Of a stretch of DNA of 64,000 nucleotides, positions 11,281-22,829 are shown in pieces (the stretch's first letter is position 1; the number at the start of each line of letters is the position of its first letter). The stretch is from Dipteronia dyeriana (lineage: Eukaryota > Streptophyta > Magnoliopsida > Sapindales > Sapindaceae), in the NCBI GenBank assembly GCA_032871835.1, contig CM065296.1:3544001-3608000 (forward strand), given 5' to 3'. The position numbers and the translations under genes are program-made. Under the pieces are notes generated by a model. That model searched no databases. It saw only the letters and a program-made list of their open reading frames with translations, and was not told where the DNA came from.

Positions 11281-14200
11281 ATGGCGGACGAAGAAGAAGA
11301 GAGAATTCTAGAGAACCAGCTTGAGCAACAGTTGGAAGAACAAAGAGACTCTCTTTCTGCTCTAAATGAAGCCTTGGAATCTGAACCGACCAATCCCGAG
11401 CTTCTCGCGGTAAGATTTGTCTTTAATGTTCTTATCATACAAAATCTGTGCTTGGATACATTATTCTCTCGTAATCCTGGAATGCCAGTTGGAAACAAAC
11501 AAAACAAAATTAGAAGAAATAATCGCGTAGTTGGATGATAACTTTGAATTTGGATTCGTAAAATATTCGATTACTGATTGTTTATTGGTTCATTCATTAA
11601 AAGTTTTTATTTAGGCAATCATGGTTTTGATATCAGCTCTACTGAGTTGTTGGGATATGGATTTTTTTCGAGTGATTTGCTTCCAATTTCTTCTTTCCAA
11701 CTCACGATTGAATTTCATTCTAGGATAACACAAATCAATGTTTATTTGTAGAATTTTTGTTTCTTTTTAATAAGTTTATCGATAGGTCGTGGAAATAATT
11801 TCTTTATCAAAATTGTTAATGTTATTGTGTGGTAGGTTCATGAGGAGCTTGCTCAGGTGATAAAAGATGCCGAGGAAGGGCTATTTCACCTTAAACGTGC
11901 ACGGTTATTACGAGAAGTGGATTCAGTGATACATGGTGGCAATACTTGTGTTGAGGATGTGAAGGAAGAACCCCTTGATCCGAATGAGGTTGAACCAGAA
12001 TCGCTAGAGGAGCAAAGCTACTCTGTTGGATCAAAATGCAGATTCCGTCACACTGATGGACGTTGGTATGATGGTCAAATTGTTGCCTTGGAAGACTCTA
12101 ACTCTGCTAAGATTTCTTTCCTCGTACCCACGTCTGAAAATATGTTGGTGAGCACAGTTTTCTAATCCTCAGTTGTTTTGGTATTTCATATAAGTTGTCT
12201 TCCAAATTAGTTATTTTTATTATAGTTAATTTTCTTCTGATTACAAGCTCACATTTGACAAGTCCATGTGCATGGAACTGAAACTCGCTATTGGCATTAT
12301 TGGCATTCTCTTAAAAAATTTAGGAGAAAGCACGATTCTGCTCATAAATATATATTCTTCGTCTTTCCTCATGATGATAATAAGATTGGGTTACTTTCTG
12401 ATTTGGCCCTGAATTGATGCAAAGAATTTGAGGTTGAAAATTTTGATTGCTAGCGTTTCACTTTGTTTAGTGTACATTTTAAATCTCTCCCCCATCATAG
12501 GTAGTCTCTTTCGTAACCGTGTGGTTGGTGTTTTTTATTTGATTTTGCTAAAAAGTGAGGAACAATTTGCAGAAAGTGGGTTAAACTTCCCCTTTGTGTT
12601 ATTGTCACTGTTAATTATATAGTTCAGATTAATAAGTAAAATATTAAAGGTTTTTGTCAGTTTTTGTACTCATGCAAGATCACCTAGTGCAGATATGCAA
12701 GTTCTTTCTGCAACAACGATGTCGATTTGGTGCTAACTGCCGTTTATCGCATGGTATGCTGCAACTATTCTCTTCTGTGGGTCGTAAATCCTAGAATATG
12801 TTCTGAAGTTCCTTATGTTTTTTATGGCTGCGTTGTTCTTTCCATTCTGGAAAGCAAGTTGCAGGGGATAACAGTAATGGAAGTTATTTGACTTGAATCT
12901 TTAAAATTGAGGGAAATCTGTTTGGTATAATTTTACATTAATATGGAGAAGTAAGAAATTCCCATCATTCTTCTGTTCCCAGTGCAAGAAATGTGAAACA
13001 TTTTGGGTGTAATTTTCTAGAGCTACTACCATTCTTTAACAGTACTACTCAGAGTTACTACCAGTCTTTAACGATAGTTACAGGTTAATCGAAATCAAGT
13101 TTGTACTTCCTTACTGTTTCATTCTTTAACAGTACTACTCAGAGTTACTACCAGTCTTTAACGATAGTTACAGGTTAATCGAAATCAAGTTTGTACTTCC
13201 TTTCTGTTTATTTCCATAATCAAACCACAAAACCAGGCAGTCCCATTTCATTCATTTACCACTCGGCTAGAATAGCTTCAGCAAATGCCTTTTTAGCTCA
13301 ACTCTTTACACATTGAATGATGTACATTTACTGAAAATTGAGATCCCAAATCTTTCTCATGGTCTCCTTAGAATATGTTACATGAGTTATCTTTCAGTTT
13401 TTTAGCCTTATTTTTATGCAAAATGTTACCACTCTTTCCTACATGTTACAAACATTACCATCGTTTCTCATAGTTATCATTTTTTCACAATTCTTCTACC
13501 ATCTCAAGTTGACGTGACTTTACTTGTACAGGATTTGATGTCCCATTGTCTTCATTGAGGAAGTATACTCCAACAATTTGGGACGAGTCACTGGTGGGAT
13601 CCTCTATTTGGGCTCTCTCAGATGGTAAAGTGGGCATTTGGAGAAAAGCTGAACTTGAATTATGGGATGATGAACTCAGAATGGGGCAAGTTGTTTTTAG
13701 TGATGATGGAAGTTCTGCGAAGCTTGGAATTGAAGCCATGACATTATCAGCGTATGCTCAAGAGAATGATGAAGAAGAAAGTGATTCAAGCTCGGAACAA
13801 TATGATTCCAGTGACTATGATGAAGACAGCCCACAAGGTTTAGGATTTCTTGAGAGCACTCCCCCTAAAGGGGGCGTACAGACGGAAACTGCCATTTTTG
13901 CAAAGTGGGAGAATCACACTCGGGGCATGGCTTCCAAGATGATGGCCAATATGGGTTATCGCGAAGGAATGGGTTTAGGTGCATCTGGGCAGGGACTGTT
14001 GGACCCAATCTCAGTGAAAGTCCTTAAACCAAAGCAATCTCTTGATCATGCATTCGAATCACAGGAAAACAATGAAGGTAAAGAGAATCGAGGAAAGAAA
14101 AAAAGCAGAGGTGGTAAAAGAAAGCGCGATAAGAAGTTTGCAGCAGCAGCTCGGGCAGCAAAAGCCAAAGAGGAACCAAGACCGGATGTTTTTACACTCA

Positions 14201-14523
14201 TCAACAATCAGCTTGCAAACCACGGTGAAGCTCTGAATGGTAGGTCAGCAAAGACACAGCGGCATAAAAGGTCAGGAGAGGAGAAGAAGGTAAACAGAAG
14301 GGATCTGGTTGCTTATGATGATGAGGTGAGGGACTTGCGAATCCGAGTCGAGAAGCTGGAAGAGATGGTGAATAGGAACAGGAATGAGAAAGCTGTTTAT
14401 GAGGCTGCAATGAGGAAGTTAAACGAGACGCGAAAGGCTTTGGCCGAGGCTGAGGCATTTCATCTATCTGCAACAAATGCAGTTTCCTGTAGAGAAAAAG
14501 AGAAGAAATGGCTCAAGTTTTAA
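11281..14523 (+). CDS. C3H22: CCCH zinc-finger, Tudor-like and G-patch protein (C3H22 / ZGPAT-like)
   Basis: Four exons: 11281-11409, 11836-12147, 12693-12753 and 13532-14523, encoding 497 residues. Order of parts: N-terminal coiled coil (about 4-35), Tudor-like segment (107-146, [18 protein letters not shown]), one CCCH finger C-x7-C-x5-C-x3-H (C149, C157, C163, H167) spanning exon 3, an acidic Ser/Glu/Asp stretch (about 245-268), a G-patch (about 299-340, [19 protein letters not shown]), a Lys/Arg-rich nuclear signal (about 370-380) and a C-terminal coiled coil (about 432-492). This is the architecture of animal ZGPAT and of a single-copy plant family that includes Arabidopsis C3H22. Such proteins bind nucleic acid in the nucleus and contact helicases or chromatin factors; the plant role is less well known. 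Length matches the family. Intron 3 carries a 90-bp tandem duplication. Confidence 0.93.
13031..13210. repeat. 90-bp tandem duplication in intron 3 of the CCCH/G-patch gene
   Basis: Two adjacent 90-bp copies (13031-13120, 13121-13210) beginning ATTCTTTAACAGTACTACTC differ at very few positions, so the duplication is recent. It lies well away from the splice sites. Confidence 0.9.
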
Positions 14524-16389
14524 AATTTGTTTGATATAAATTACTTAAAATCATTGATTAGTTATAACTTTATCAATCTATTGATTGTATTTGTAATTGG
14601 TTTTTGCTACTTTGAATCTTATTTTCCTTGAATTGCTTTCACTTGATGGGCTCAATTATCACATATAGACCTGACAATGGGTTGTGTTATTACGAATTCG
14701 TGTCATTTTATGTCTGGATCGTGTTAAAATTGTTCCACCTAAACATGACCCTTTAGTTTAATGGGTTAAAGTATGTAAATCCAAAACCATTTGTTAAATT
14801 AATGGGTAAATCGACCCGACCCATTGTATAATATTATATTTAAGGTTTACTAAAAAGTTGAAAATAAGTAATACTAAAGTATGATCAAACTCGTGTAATC
14901 AAGTTCCATAGGCACATAAAACTTCAACAATAACAAAAATCTACCATATGTATCAACAATCTATTGAAAACATCTAATTAAAGAAAAAAGAAGTCCAAAA
15001 TAAAAAACTTGAAAAATGAAATCTTCCATTGATCTTCCTTCTGAATATTTAATATGTTGTGATTGGGAATATCGATCCTTATTTAGACCTGAAAGGTTAA
15101 ATTACGTACGTTAGATGTTAAGAAAAAAAGAATTAACATACATTAATATATCCAATTCCTTTGAGAATAAATTTATACCTTTCAAATTTCAATTAAGCAT
15201 AACTAGGTATTCAATCTGTATAAATATTAAATTTTATATATAAAAAAAAATTCTTAGTAATTAGGATGATATATTGTTAATATAACAAAAATATATATAA
15301 TGAAGAGAATATATTTTGTAAAAATACAAAAAAAATAAATATATATATTATATACCTTTAGAAAATTTGTCAAGAGACAAGTTGATTTTAGAATATCAAA
15401 TATCAATTGTCAAACAAATTTAAAGTCTTGAAGTTACGTTGTATGAAATGGTAGCACCATAGTAATATAAAATGTAAGAAAGAAAACATACCTAATCAAA
15501 TTTACTATGATAGAATTGACAGTAACTGATTTCAAAAAAGTAGAATGGCTTTTAGAGTTTTAGGGTTAGAATTATAACATCGTGATATAAATAATTTATA
15601 GTTTTAAAGTTTATAATTTAAAATTGAAAAAAATTAGGAATTTTTCCTCTTTCAAACAAAAAAGAAAAAATTAGAAATTTTAAAAAAATTAATTGGTAAA
15701 ATATATTCTAATCATAATTATAGAGAATTTTTTATTTTTATAAATTCCATAACTTGATTATACAAAGATTTTTGTAATAACTTTCATAAACGTATTAAAA
15801 AGACTCTTTATATTAACGTTTTATCGAATTAACATTTTTTTAAGGATAAAACCAAAATCGACCTATCATATTTCGTATTTTAATGGTTGATCCATTAACA
15901 ATTCGATTCTATAAATTAGACTCAACGACCGCTATTTTCGAATATATTTTGATCGTATAAAATTTTGTTAAATCTTATCACATATAACATTAATTCATCG
16001 ATGAAAATCAATTATGTGAGTTTTTTTTTAACATGCCACCATCTCTCTCGGTTATGTGCAACTTAAACTCAATCGATCGCTACAAACAGGTCCATAATGC
16101 AAACTCTTGAGATCAATCAATCATTGCAAACATGATTGGAATACAACTTTTTGTGATCAAACGCTAAAAGTATGAATTCGGGTGATTGTTCACTTCGCTT
16201 GATTCTATATTGGTTATAAATATGATTCATGTTTAGATAAATAATTTAATTATAATAACAAATAATTCCAAAATTTAGTAAAATTCATATATTCATTAAA
16301 TTTCTAATATTATCAAAATTAAAATGAGTACGTTCAGACTGTGATTGTTTGGTTTAAATCAGTGATGTAAATATGGACCCATTTTTAAC
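14524..16389. other. Gene-free AT-rich spacer with a decayed MITE
   Basis: No gene is supported. At about 14668-14835 the left end GACCTGACAATGGGTTGTGT and the right part CGACCCGACCCATTGTATAA form an imperfect inverted repeat like that of hAT-type MITEs, but the right end is truncated and no target-site duplication is visible. The remainder is very AT-rich. Confidence 0.45.
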
Positions 16390-16724
16390 GGTGGAAATGG
16401 TGAGATATGTCGCTTTTTTTATGTGTATTGCAGTAATGCTACCGATTTAATAACTTAAGTTTAAAAGGCACCTATTACGGTGATCTACCCAAATTACCCT
16501 TAAATAAACTATTTTTTAATCTCATTGTGTTTCCATATACAATTAGAAAACGATAACTCCTCTCTCCAAAAAACTTGTCTCTCTTCAGATTTTGTACAAG
16601 AAGATAACCTATATTTGTGATCTTCGTTTATATATTTTTATACATTTCTGTGTGGTTTAACAATGTATCCATTCGTTATGATTTGTTGTCCAGTCTTTGT
16701 ATGAACATGTATGAACATTTTAAT

Positions 16725-17410
16725 TTTCAAAGGATTGAGCATTTTATTTTTGAAAATAAGGTTTAGTTAAATCGAGCATATTTGTAGCCAAATTGAGCCT
16801 TTTTTTTAACATGATCAAGCTTATTTTTAAAAGAATCGAACATATTTTTGACAGAATTGAAAGAATCGAGCATTTGTCAAAGGATCGAGAATTTTTTTCA
16901 AAGAATCGAGAAAAAATTTCAAAGGATCGAGATTTTTTTCAAAGGATAGAGAATATTTTTCAAATGATCGATAATATTTTTTAAAGGATCGAGAAATTTT
17001 ATCAAATGATTGAGAAGATTTTTCAAATGATTGATATTTTTTTCAAAGGATCGAGAATATTTTTGAAAGGATCGAGATTTTTTTCAAAGGATCGAGATTT
17101 TTTTCAAAGGATCGAGATTTTTTTCAAAGGATCGAGAATATTTTTCACAGGATCGAGATATTTTGTCAAATGATCGAAAATATTTTTCAAAGGATTGAGG
17201 ATATTTTTCAAATGATCGAATTTTTTTTCAAAAGATCGAGAATTTTTTTCAAAAGATCGAGATTTTTTTTCTAAGGATCGCGATTTTTTTTTAGAAAATT
17301 AGGTTTAGTTAAATCGAGTATATTTGTAGCGAATTTGAAAATATATTATAAAGAATCGAGGATTTTTTTAAAAAAAATCGAGCATATTTTTTAAAGGATC
17401 GAGATTTTTT
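16725..17410. repeat. Tandem array of ATCGAG units inside MULE copy 2
   Basis: The same 18-21 bp unit as in copy 1 (TTTTTCAAAGGATCGAGA and variants), same orientation, slightly more degenerate at both edges. Confidence 0.8.
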
Positions 17411-17435
17411 TTTTAATTACTGACCAGAAAAAAAA

Positions 17436-17515
17436 AACTCTGGGGGCGCTGCTCCCCCCTCGGGAGCTGACCGGGCAGCTCGATCACCGCGAGCTAGGTG
17501 ATGAGTTCGACCCCC
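17436..17515 (+). other. GC-rich insert resembling a tRNA-derived (SINE-like) fragment
   Basis: About 80 GC-rich bases interrupt the AT-rich right arm of MULE copy 2; copy 1 has a much shorter sequence at this place. The stretch holds GAGTTCGACCCCC, which fits the B box of RNA polymerase III promoters, preceded by AGCTCGATCACCGCGAGCT, a short inverted repeat. It is too short to be a complete tRNA gene. A SINE fragment is one reading; random GC-rich filler is another. Confidence 0.3.
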
Positions 17516-18081
17516 GAATGCGTCTGTGTAGCGCCCGAGTTTCAACGAAACTTTCTCTCTATTTCATAACTCTCACTGTAAAAAAAATGAATGAATGATT
17601 CTGATGGAACAACTATTGGGGGTATTTTTGTTCGTTCACCATAATAGATGTCTTTTAAACATAAGTTATTAAAACAGTGACAATGTTGAAATGCTACCTA
17701 AAAAAATGCTATTTATTTTTTGAACCCTTTTGAATAGGCTGACAAAGAATCGCGGGCCGTGCCAGGCACTGCCCATCAAGGAGGCAGGTCGGACCAAGCC
17801 CGGCATGTACGTGGGTTGCGGGCCAAGCTGTGGTGGTCAGGTCCGACGGACCGACGTGCTAAGCCTAACGGTCGACACTCTAGGCCGGCATGCCGGATCG
17901 GCACGCCGGTCCGCCTGTCCGCCTGTCCGCCTGTTCAACCTTTTGTTTATTATTATTATTATTATTATTTAAATCCCCTCCAACGGCTGAATTTTGAATT
18001 ATGGTCGTTGGAGCCTTAAAAATTTACAAAAATCTCCCCTAAAGTCTTTAATTTATATTTTGACCCACGTTTCAAATTTTT

Positions 18082-18090
18082 CTATAAATA
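18082..18090 (+). promoter_or_regulatory. TATA box of hAT copy 1
   Basis: CTATAAATA sits about 35 bases upstream of a CT-rich transcribed leader with four TCTACATTCTTCAAA-type repeats (about 18168-18215). A donor-like AAGGTACAT is at about 18315, and an acceptor TATTTCAG just before the transposase start at 21109 would close a 2.8-kb leader intron. The second copy has the same TATA box on the minus strand at about 60033-60040. Confidence 0.55.
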
Positions 18091-18344
18091 CTTCCATCCA
18101 TTTCAATTTTCATTCACTCTCGTTCTCTTACTCTCTCAGTCATTCTCTTAAATCTCAATCTCTACATTCTTCAAATCTCTACATTCTTCAAATCTCTACA
18201 TTCTTCAAATCTCTACACATTTTCATTCAATTTTATTCATACCCTCTCTACAAAATTTTTAATATTAATTTTCTATCTTATTCTCTAAATTTTCTACCAA
18301 CACATCAAAGCTCAAAGGTACATTTTTCTTATTATTTTTGTTGA

Positions 18345-18819
18345 AACATTTTTTGTTAGTAAATTTATAATTTTATGTTTAGACTTTAGTTATTAGTTGT
18401 TATTATTATGAATTTTAAGTGTAGTAGTTAATATTAATATTTTTTGTTAGTAAAATAATATTTTTAAGTGTAGTATTAATTTTAATAATTTTTGTTAGTA
18501 TATTATGAATTTTAAGTGCAGTAGTTAATATTAATATTTTTTGTTAGTAAAATATGATTTTTAAGTGTAGTATTATTTTTAATATTTGTTGTTACTATAT
18601 TATGAATTTTAAGTGTAGTGGTTAATTTGAATATGTTTTGTTAGTAAATTATGATTTTTAAGTGTAGTATTAATTTTAATAATTTTTGTTAGTATATTAT
18701 GAATTTTAAGTGTAATAGTTAATATTAATATTTTTTGTTTGTAAAATAATATTTTTAAGTGTAGTATTAATTTTAATAATTTTTGTTCGTATATTATGAA
18801 TTTTAAGTGTAGTGGTTAA
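18345..18819. repeat. Degenerate tandem repeats of the hAT leader intron, left part
   Basis: Units of roughly 60-90 bases with the phrases ATTATGAATTTTAAGTGTAG, TTAATATTAATATTTTTTG and TTAGTAAA recur many times. The array continues on the far side of the inserted MULE-like element (20591-21010), and diverged units occur at the same place in copy 2 (about 59250-59800, antisense), so it belongs to the hAT element. Confidence 0.7.
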
Positions 18820-18828
18820 TATTAATAT

Positions 18829-20581
18829 GGGATATTATCATTTCGGTCCCTATATTTTTTTGAATTATTTGTTTTTTACTCATTAATTCATTTTTATTAG
18901 ATAAGTCATTATGTTTTCAGAAACCACTCAATTTGATCCCTTTGACAAGAATTTTGACGGTCAACCGTTACTAAAAGGGCAAAATGACACTTTTACCCTT
19001 AACTTTAAAATCAATATTAGTTTAATATCCAAATTATATTACCCCATTTTTAAAATAGAAAATAAAAAACAAAAAAAAAAACAAAATTCCCATCCTTTAC
19101 AAACCCATATCGACCATAACTATTTTTTTTCTTGATAAAAATCGATCAACCATCATAAACCCAGATAAATCAACCTTCACAAACACATCTTCACCTATCT
19201 TCAATTTTTATAAACCCAGATTTTCCCCTCCAACATCTAACATCCAACACATAGCATCAATCAAAACAATATCTCTTCACAAAAAAAAAATTACAGTTGT
19301 TTATATTTCTCAATTACATGAAAATTGTTTGGATGCCGAGAAAGAAACCAAAGATCGATTATTGTAACGACATCAGTTCTTAGAAAATTAAAATTGGAAA
19401 CTTTTTGGTTGTAGAGATTTTACAATTCAATGTTTTCTATGCAACCAAACAACAAAAGAAAAAGGAAACAAATAAACCCTAATTAAATCAAACGAATTAT
19501 TATTATTTTTTAAAAAGAAGAAACCACAAGCCAGATTTTTCATCATCGCAGCAAAACAACCAGCCTCATCCAATTAAACCACAATTAATGACCATAATAA
19601 TTATTTAGCACAAAAACCAACCCCATAATCACTTTAAATCAAACTAACCCAAATTCTTCAACATTAGTCACGCACCCACCACCAACACTTACACACCCAC
19701 CATCACCGCCGGATTCTTCGTTCACCTAACACCCACAACCACCATCAGATTATTCTTTCACCATCTCCAGATTGACAAAGCCCACACATCACTGAACTGC
19801 ATAGCTTATACGCTAGCTTGACTTGATGCAATCACAAAAGAACGGAGGCGGATCCACAAACAAAGTTGGTCACCATTCCGACACAGGATAGAAAGAAAGG
19901 AGAGACAAATTCGAGAGATGGATTTTCTGGTGTGGTTTGATTCACAAATAGATTTGAGAGGGATTCAAGAGAGGATTTTTGTGTAGTTTCGATTCGCAAA
20001 GAGATTCGAGAGCTAGGGTTTGGTTCATGATGGATTTGAGAGGGAGAGGGATTTGTCAAGCTACGGTTTGGTTGATAAGGGATGAGAGAGAGTGGGTTTA
20101 CAGAGATAGAGAGAGGGAGAGAGAATTTGTTTGTATTTCCAGGTTCATAAGAAGATGAAAAATAGAAGTTTATTTTTAAGTTTTGAGTTTTAAGTTTTAA
20201 TTTTTTTATTAGGTGGAGATCCAGATTGAATATCCACTGTCCATCTCATGAGATGGACGGTGGAGATTCAACATGGATCTCCACCTAATAAAAAAAATCT
20301 TTATTTTTTTTTCATTAATAAATTAATATTAGTTTATTATTTTTTATTTGGTATTATGTAAATATTTATTTATTTTCCATTGATTTTTGTGTTGACGTGT
20401 GGCATGTCTTTGTTTAAAGACAAAAATACCCTTGAAACCGTTAAAGTTGACTAACGTTGACCAACAAAAGGATCAAATTGAGTGGTTTTTTATTACATAG
20501 GGGTCAATCCAATGGAAAATGTAAAAGTGAGTAAAAGATAGATATTTCAAAAAAACATAGGGACTAAATGAATAATATCCC
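18829..20581. mobile_element. Non-autonomous MULE-type element with 9-bp duplication
   Basis: A 1753-bp element with long terminal inverted repeats of about 160 bp. The left end starts GGGATATTATCATTTCGG and the right end read in reverse starts GGGATATTATTCATTTAG; both continue with a shared segment containing GGTCAACnnT-like and ACTCAATTTGATCC words. A perfect 9-bp duplication, TATTAATAT, is at 18820-18828 and 20582-20590. The ends differ from those of the ATCGAG-array family, so this is a separate MULE family. There is no transposase; the interior (about 19650-20100) could be captured host sequence, but I recognise no gene in it. An 82-bp hairpin lies near the right end. Confidence 0.85.
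20208..20289. repeat. 82-bp near-perfect hairpin inside the MULE-type element
   Basis: The arms begin ATTAGGTGGAGATCC and pair almost perfectly around the centre CATCTCATGAGATG, with only a handful of mismatches. It is flanked by T and A runs. It could be a tiny foldback MITE or part of the host element. Confidence 0.75.
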
Positions 20582-20590
20582 TATTAATAT

Positions 20591-21010
20591 TTTTTGTTAG
20601 CAAAATATGATTTTTAAGTGTAGTATTAATTTTAATATTTGTTGTTAGTATATTATGAATTTTAGGTGTAGTAGTTAATTTGAATATGTTTTGTTAGTAA
20701 ATTATGATTTTTTAGTGTAGTATTATTTTTAATATTTTTAATATTTATTGTTAGTAAATTATGAATTTTAAGTGTAGTGGTTAATTTGAATATGTTTTGT
20801 TAGTAAATTGTGATTTTTAAGCGTAGTATTATTTTTAATATTTGTTGTTAGTATATTATGAAATAAATTTGTATTAGTGAATTTTAATATTTGTTGTTAG
20901 TAAATTTATTAATTTAATTTGTATTAGTGATTTTGAAAATGTTGTGATAGTAAATTATGAATTTTAAGTGTAGTAGTTAATTTTAATATTTATTGTTAGT
21001 AAATTTTGAT
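20591..21010. repeat. Degenerate tandem repeats of the hAT leader intron, right part
   Basis: Continuation of the array at 18345-18819 after the inserted MULE-type element, with the same TTTTAAGTGTAGTA and TTGTTAGTAAATTATG phrases. Confidence 0.7.
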
Positions 21011-22829
21011 TCTTACGGGTAATAATTAATTAAAAAAAAATTGTTACTAAATTTTGATTTTTAATGTGACTATTAATGACTATAGTGTTCATATTTGTAT
21101 TTCAGAAAATGAATCATAACCAGCAACCTTATTTTCCGGATGGTTTGAACATACTGAACGATGAATTTGATCTTTCCAAACCGACTCATACCCAAGCGGG
21201 ACCTTCCAATTTCGCTGTTACACCAACACCACGTCCCAAAAGATTAACATCAGATGTCTGACAGTGTTTTGACGTAGTCTAAATGACACTCTCAGCTGGG
21301 ACGATCGGGTCCAGAGCTAAATTTAAGTTTTGTCGTAAGGAATATGCCACAAGTAGGAAGGGAACTGGTCATTTGAGAAGGCATATGCTCAAATGTATGC
21401 ATGTACATGGACACTACAACCCAGATACAACTACAACGGCACCCAGACCGGTCCGTTACAATGTGACAGTACGACAAAGGCCACGATAAAGATTGCTTGC
21501 CATGATTCATTGCACAAACTGATCAACCGATCAATGTTGGTGACAATGTTTTTTTTTTAAGAATTAATCACATCTGCATTCAACCCCCATTTTAAAACTG
21601 TTTCTAGAACCACCACTAGAAACAATCTGATAAGATTGTTTGAAACCCAAATAGATGACTTGATTGCTGATATACAACATCTAAGTGTCTTTGTTGTATT
21701 AACTTCTGATATTTGGAATGCATGTTCCAAACATGACTATTTATGTATCGCGTGACACTATTTAGATTCTAAATGGAGGATAACAAAAAGAATTGTTGGT
21801 TTTCATCCTATGGATTTTACACATACCACAGAAAATATTTTTAATGTCATTATTTCTGTTTTAGAAACTTATGAAATCATGAATCACATCCTTTCTATCA
21901 CATTAGATAATGCATCTGCAAATACTAGTTCTATTGCATTGTTTGTTGCAAGAAATATTTCGCAAGATGGAGGTTATTTCTTCCATCAACGGTGTGCATG
22001 TCATATTATAAATTTAGTTGTACAGGCTGGTTTAAAGCAGGTAAGTGACCAAATATATCGCATCAGAGATGCCATTTCTTGGATTGACAGTTATAATCCT
22101 AGATTCCAAGAATTCAAGAGACACTGTAAATTAAACGGTCTCAAACCCTGACGATTCCAATTTGATATACCGGTAAGGTGAAACTCTACTTACTTAAAGT
22201 TGGATAATTTTTTGGATTATGATACAACCATTATATGTTTTTATAACATAAAATTGGCCGAAACTGGTCGTCCTGAAGCAAAAACACTTACCTCAAATGA
22301 TTAATATATGGCAAGGGTTTTTGTTCATTTTTTAAAGATTTTTACAATGTCATTGTATCTCTTTATGGGGTCTATTACCCCACATCTTTCCAGGCAATCC
22401 ATCAGATAATGCAAATTCGACATGTCGCCGGTTCCGGCGATCCATTTTTTTCCTTTTTCCGTTCACTAAAAAGTATTACACATATACGGTAAAATTGTAA
22501 ATGCATGTTATTGGGTCGCCTAAATTTTTTTTGAACTAAAATAAATAACAAATTAAAAAATTAAAATAAAACTAAATAAATGAAAATTTGGCCTTGCACT
22601 TAATTTTTACCACGATTAAGTTGTCTACGTATCCTCTTAGGGGTTAGACTTTAGAGGAATCAAAGGCCACATAGTTCTTTTACCTTTTATTGCAAGTTGG
22701 CCAGTTGGGTGATGACGTGGAGACATAGATTAAACGTTGTTCTGATAATCTGTTCCATTTATGGCGTCAGGTTGGTCATCTTTAAAGAAATCATAGGGTT
22801 CCTCCTGGTCGATTTCTTGTTGTCTATAT

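Larger units (their letters stand above)
16390..17727. mobile_element. Non-autonomous Mutator-like element, copy 2
   Basis: Starts GGTGGAAATGGTGAGATATG and ends TATTTTTTGAACCC. It matches copy 1 in both terminal repeats and in the internal ATCGAG array (about 16725-17410). Unlike copy 1 it contains a GC-rich patch at 17436-17515 and has no clean 9-bp target-site duplication, perhaps because the hAT element begins only 7 bases beyond its right end. No coding capacity is present. Confidence 0.75.

Noticed and set aside
14201..14476. 91-residue minus-strand open frame
   Set aside because: Antisense shadow of the last exon of the CCCH/G-patch gene.
17730..18344. Open frames of 80-116 residues at the start of hAT copy 1
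   Set aside because: They cover the GC-rich terminal region and the CT-rich untranslated leader; no homology or codon bias, and copy 2 does not preserve them.
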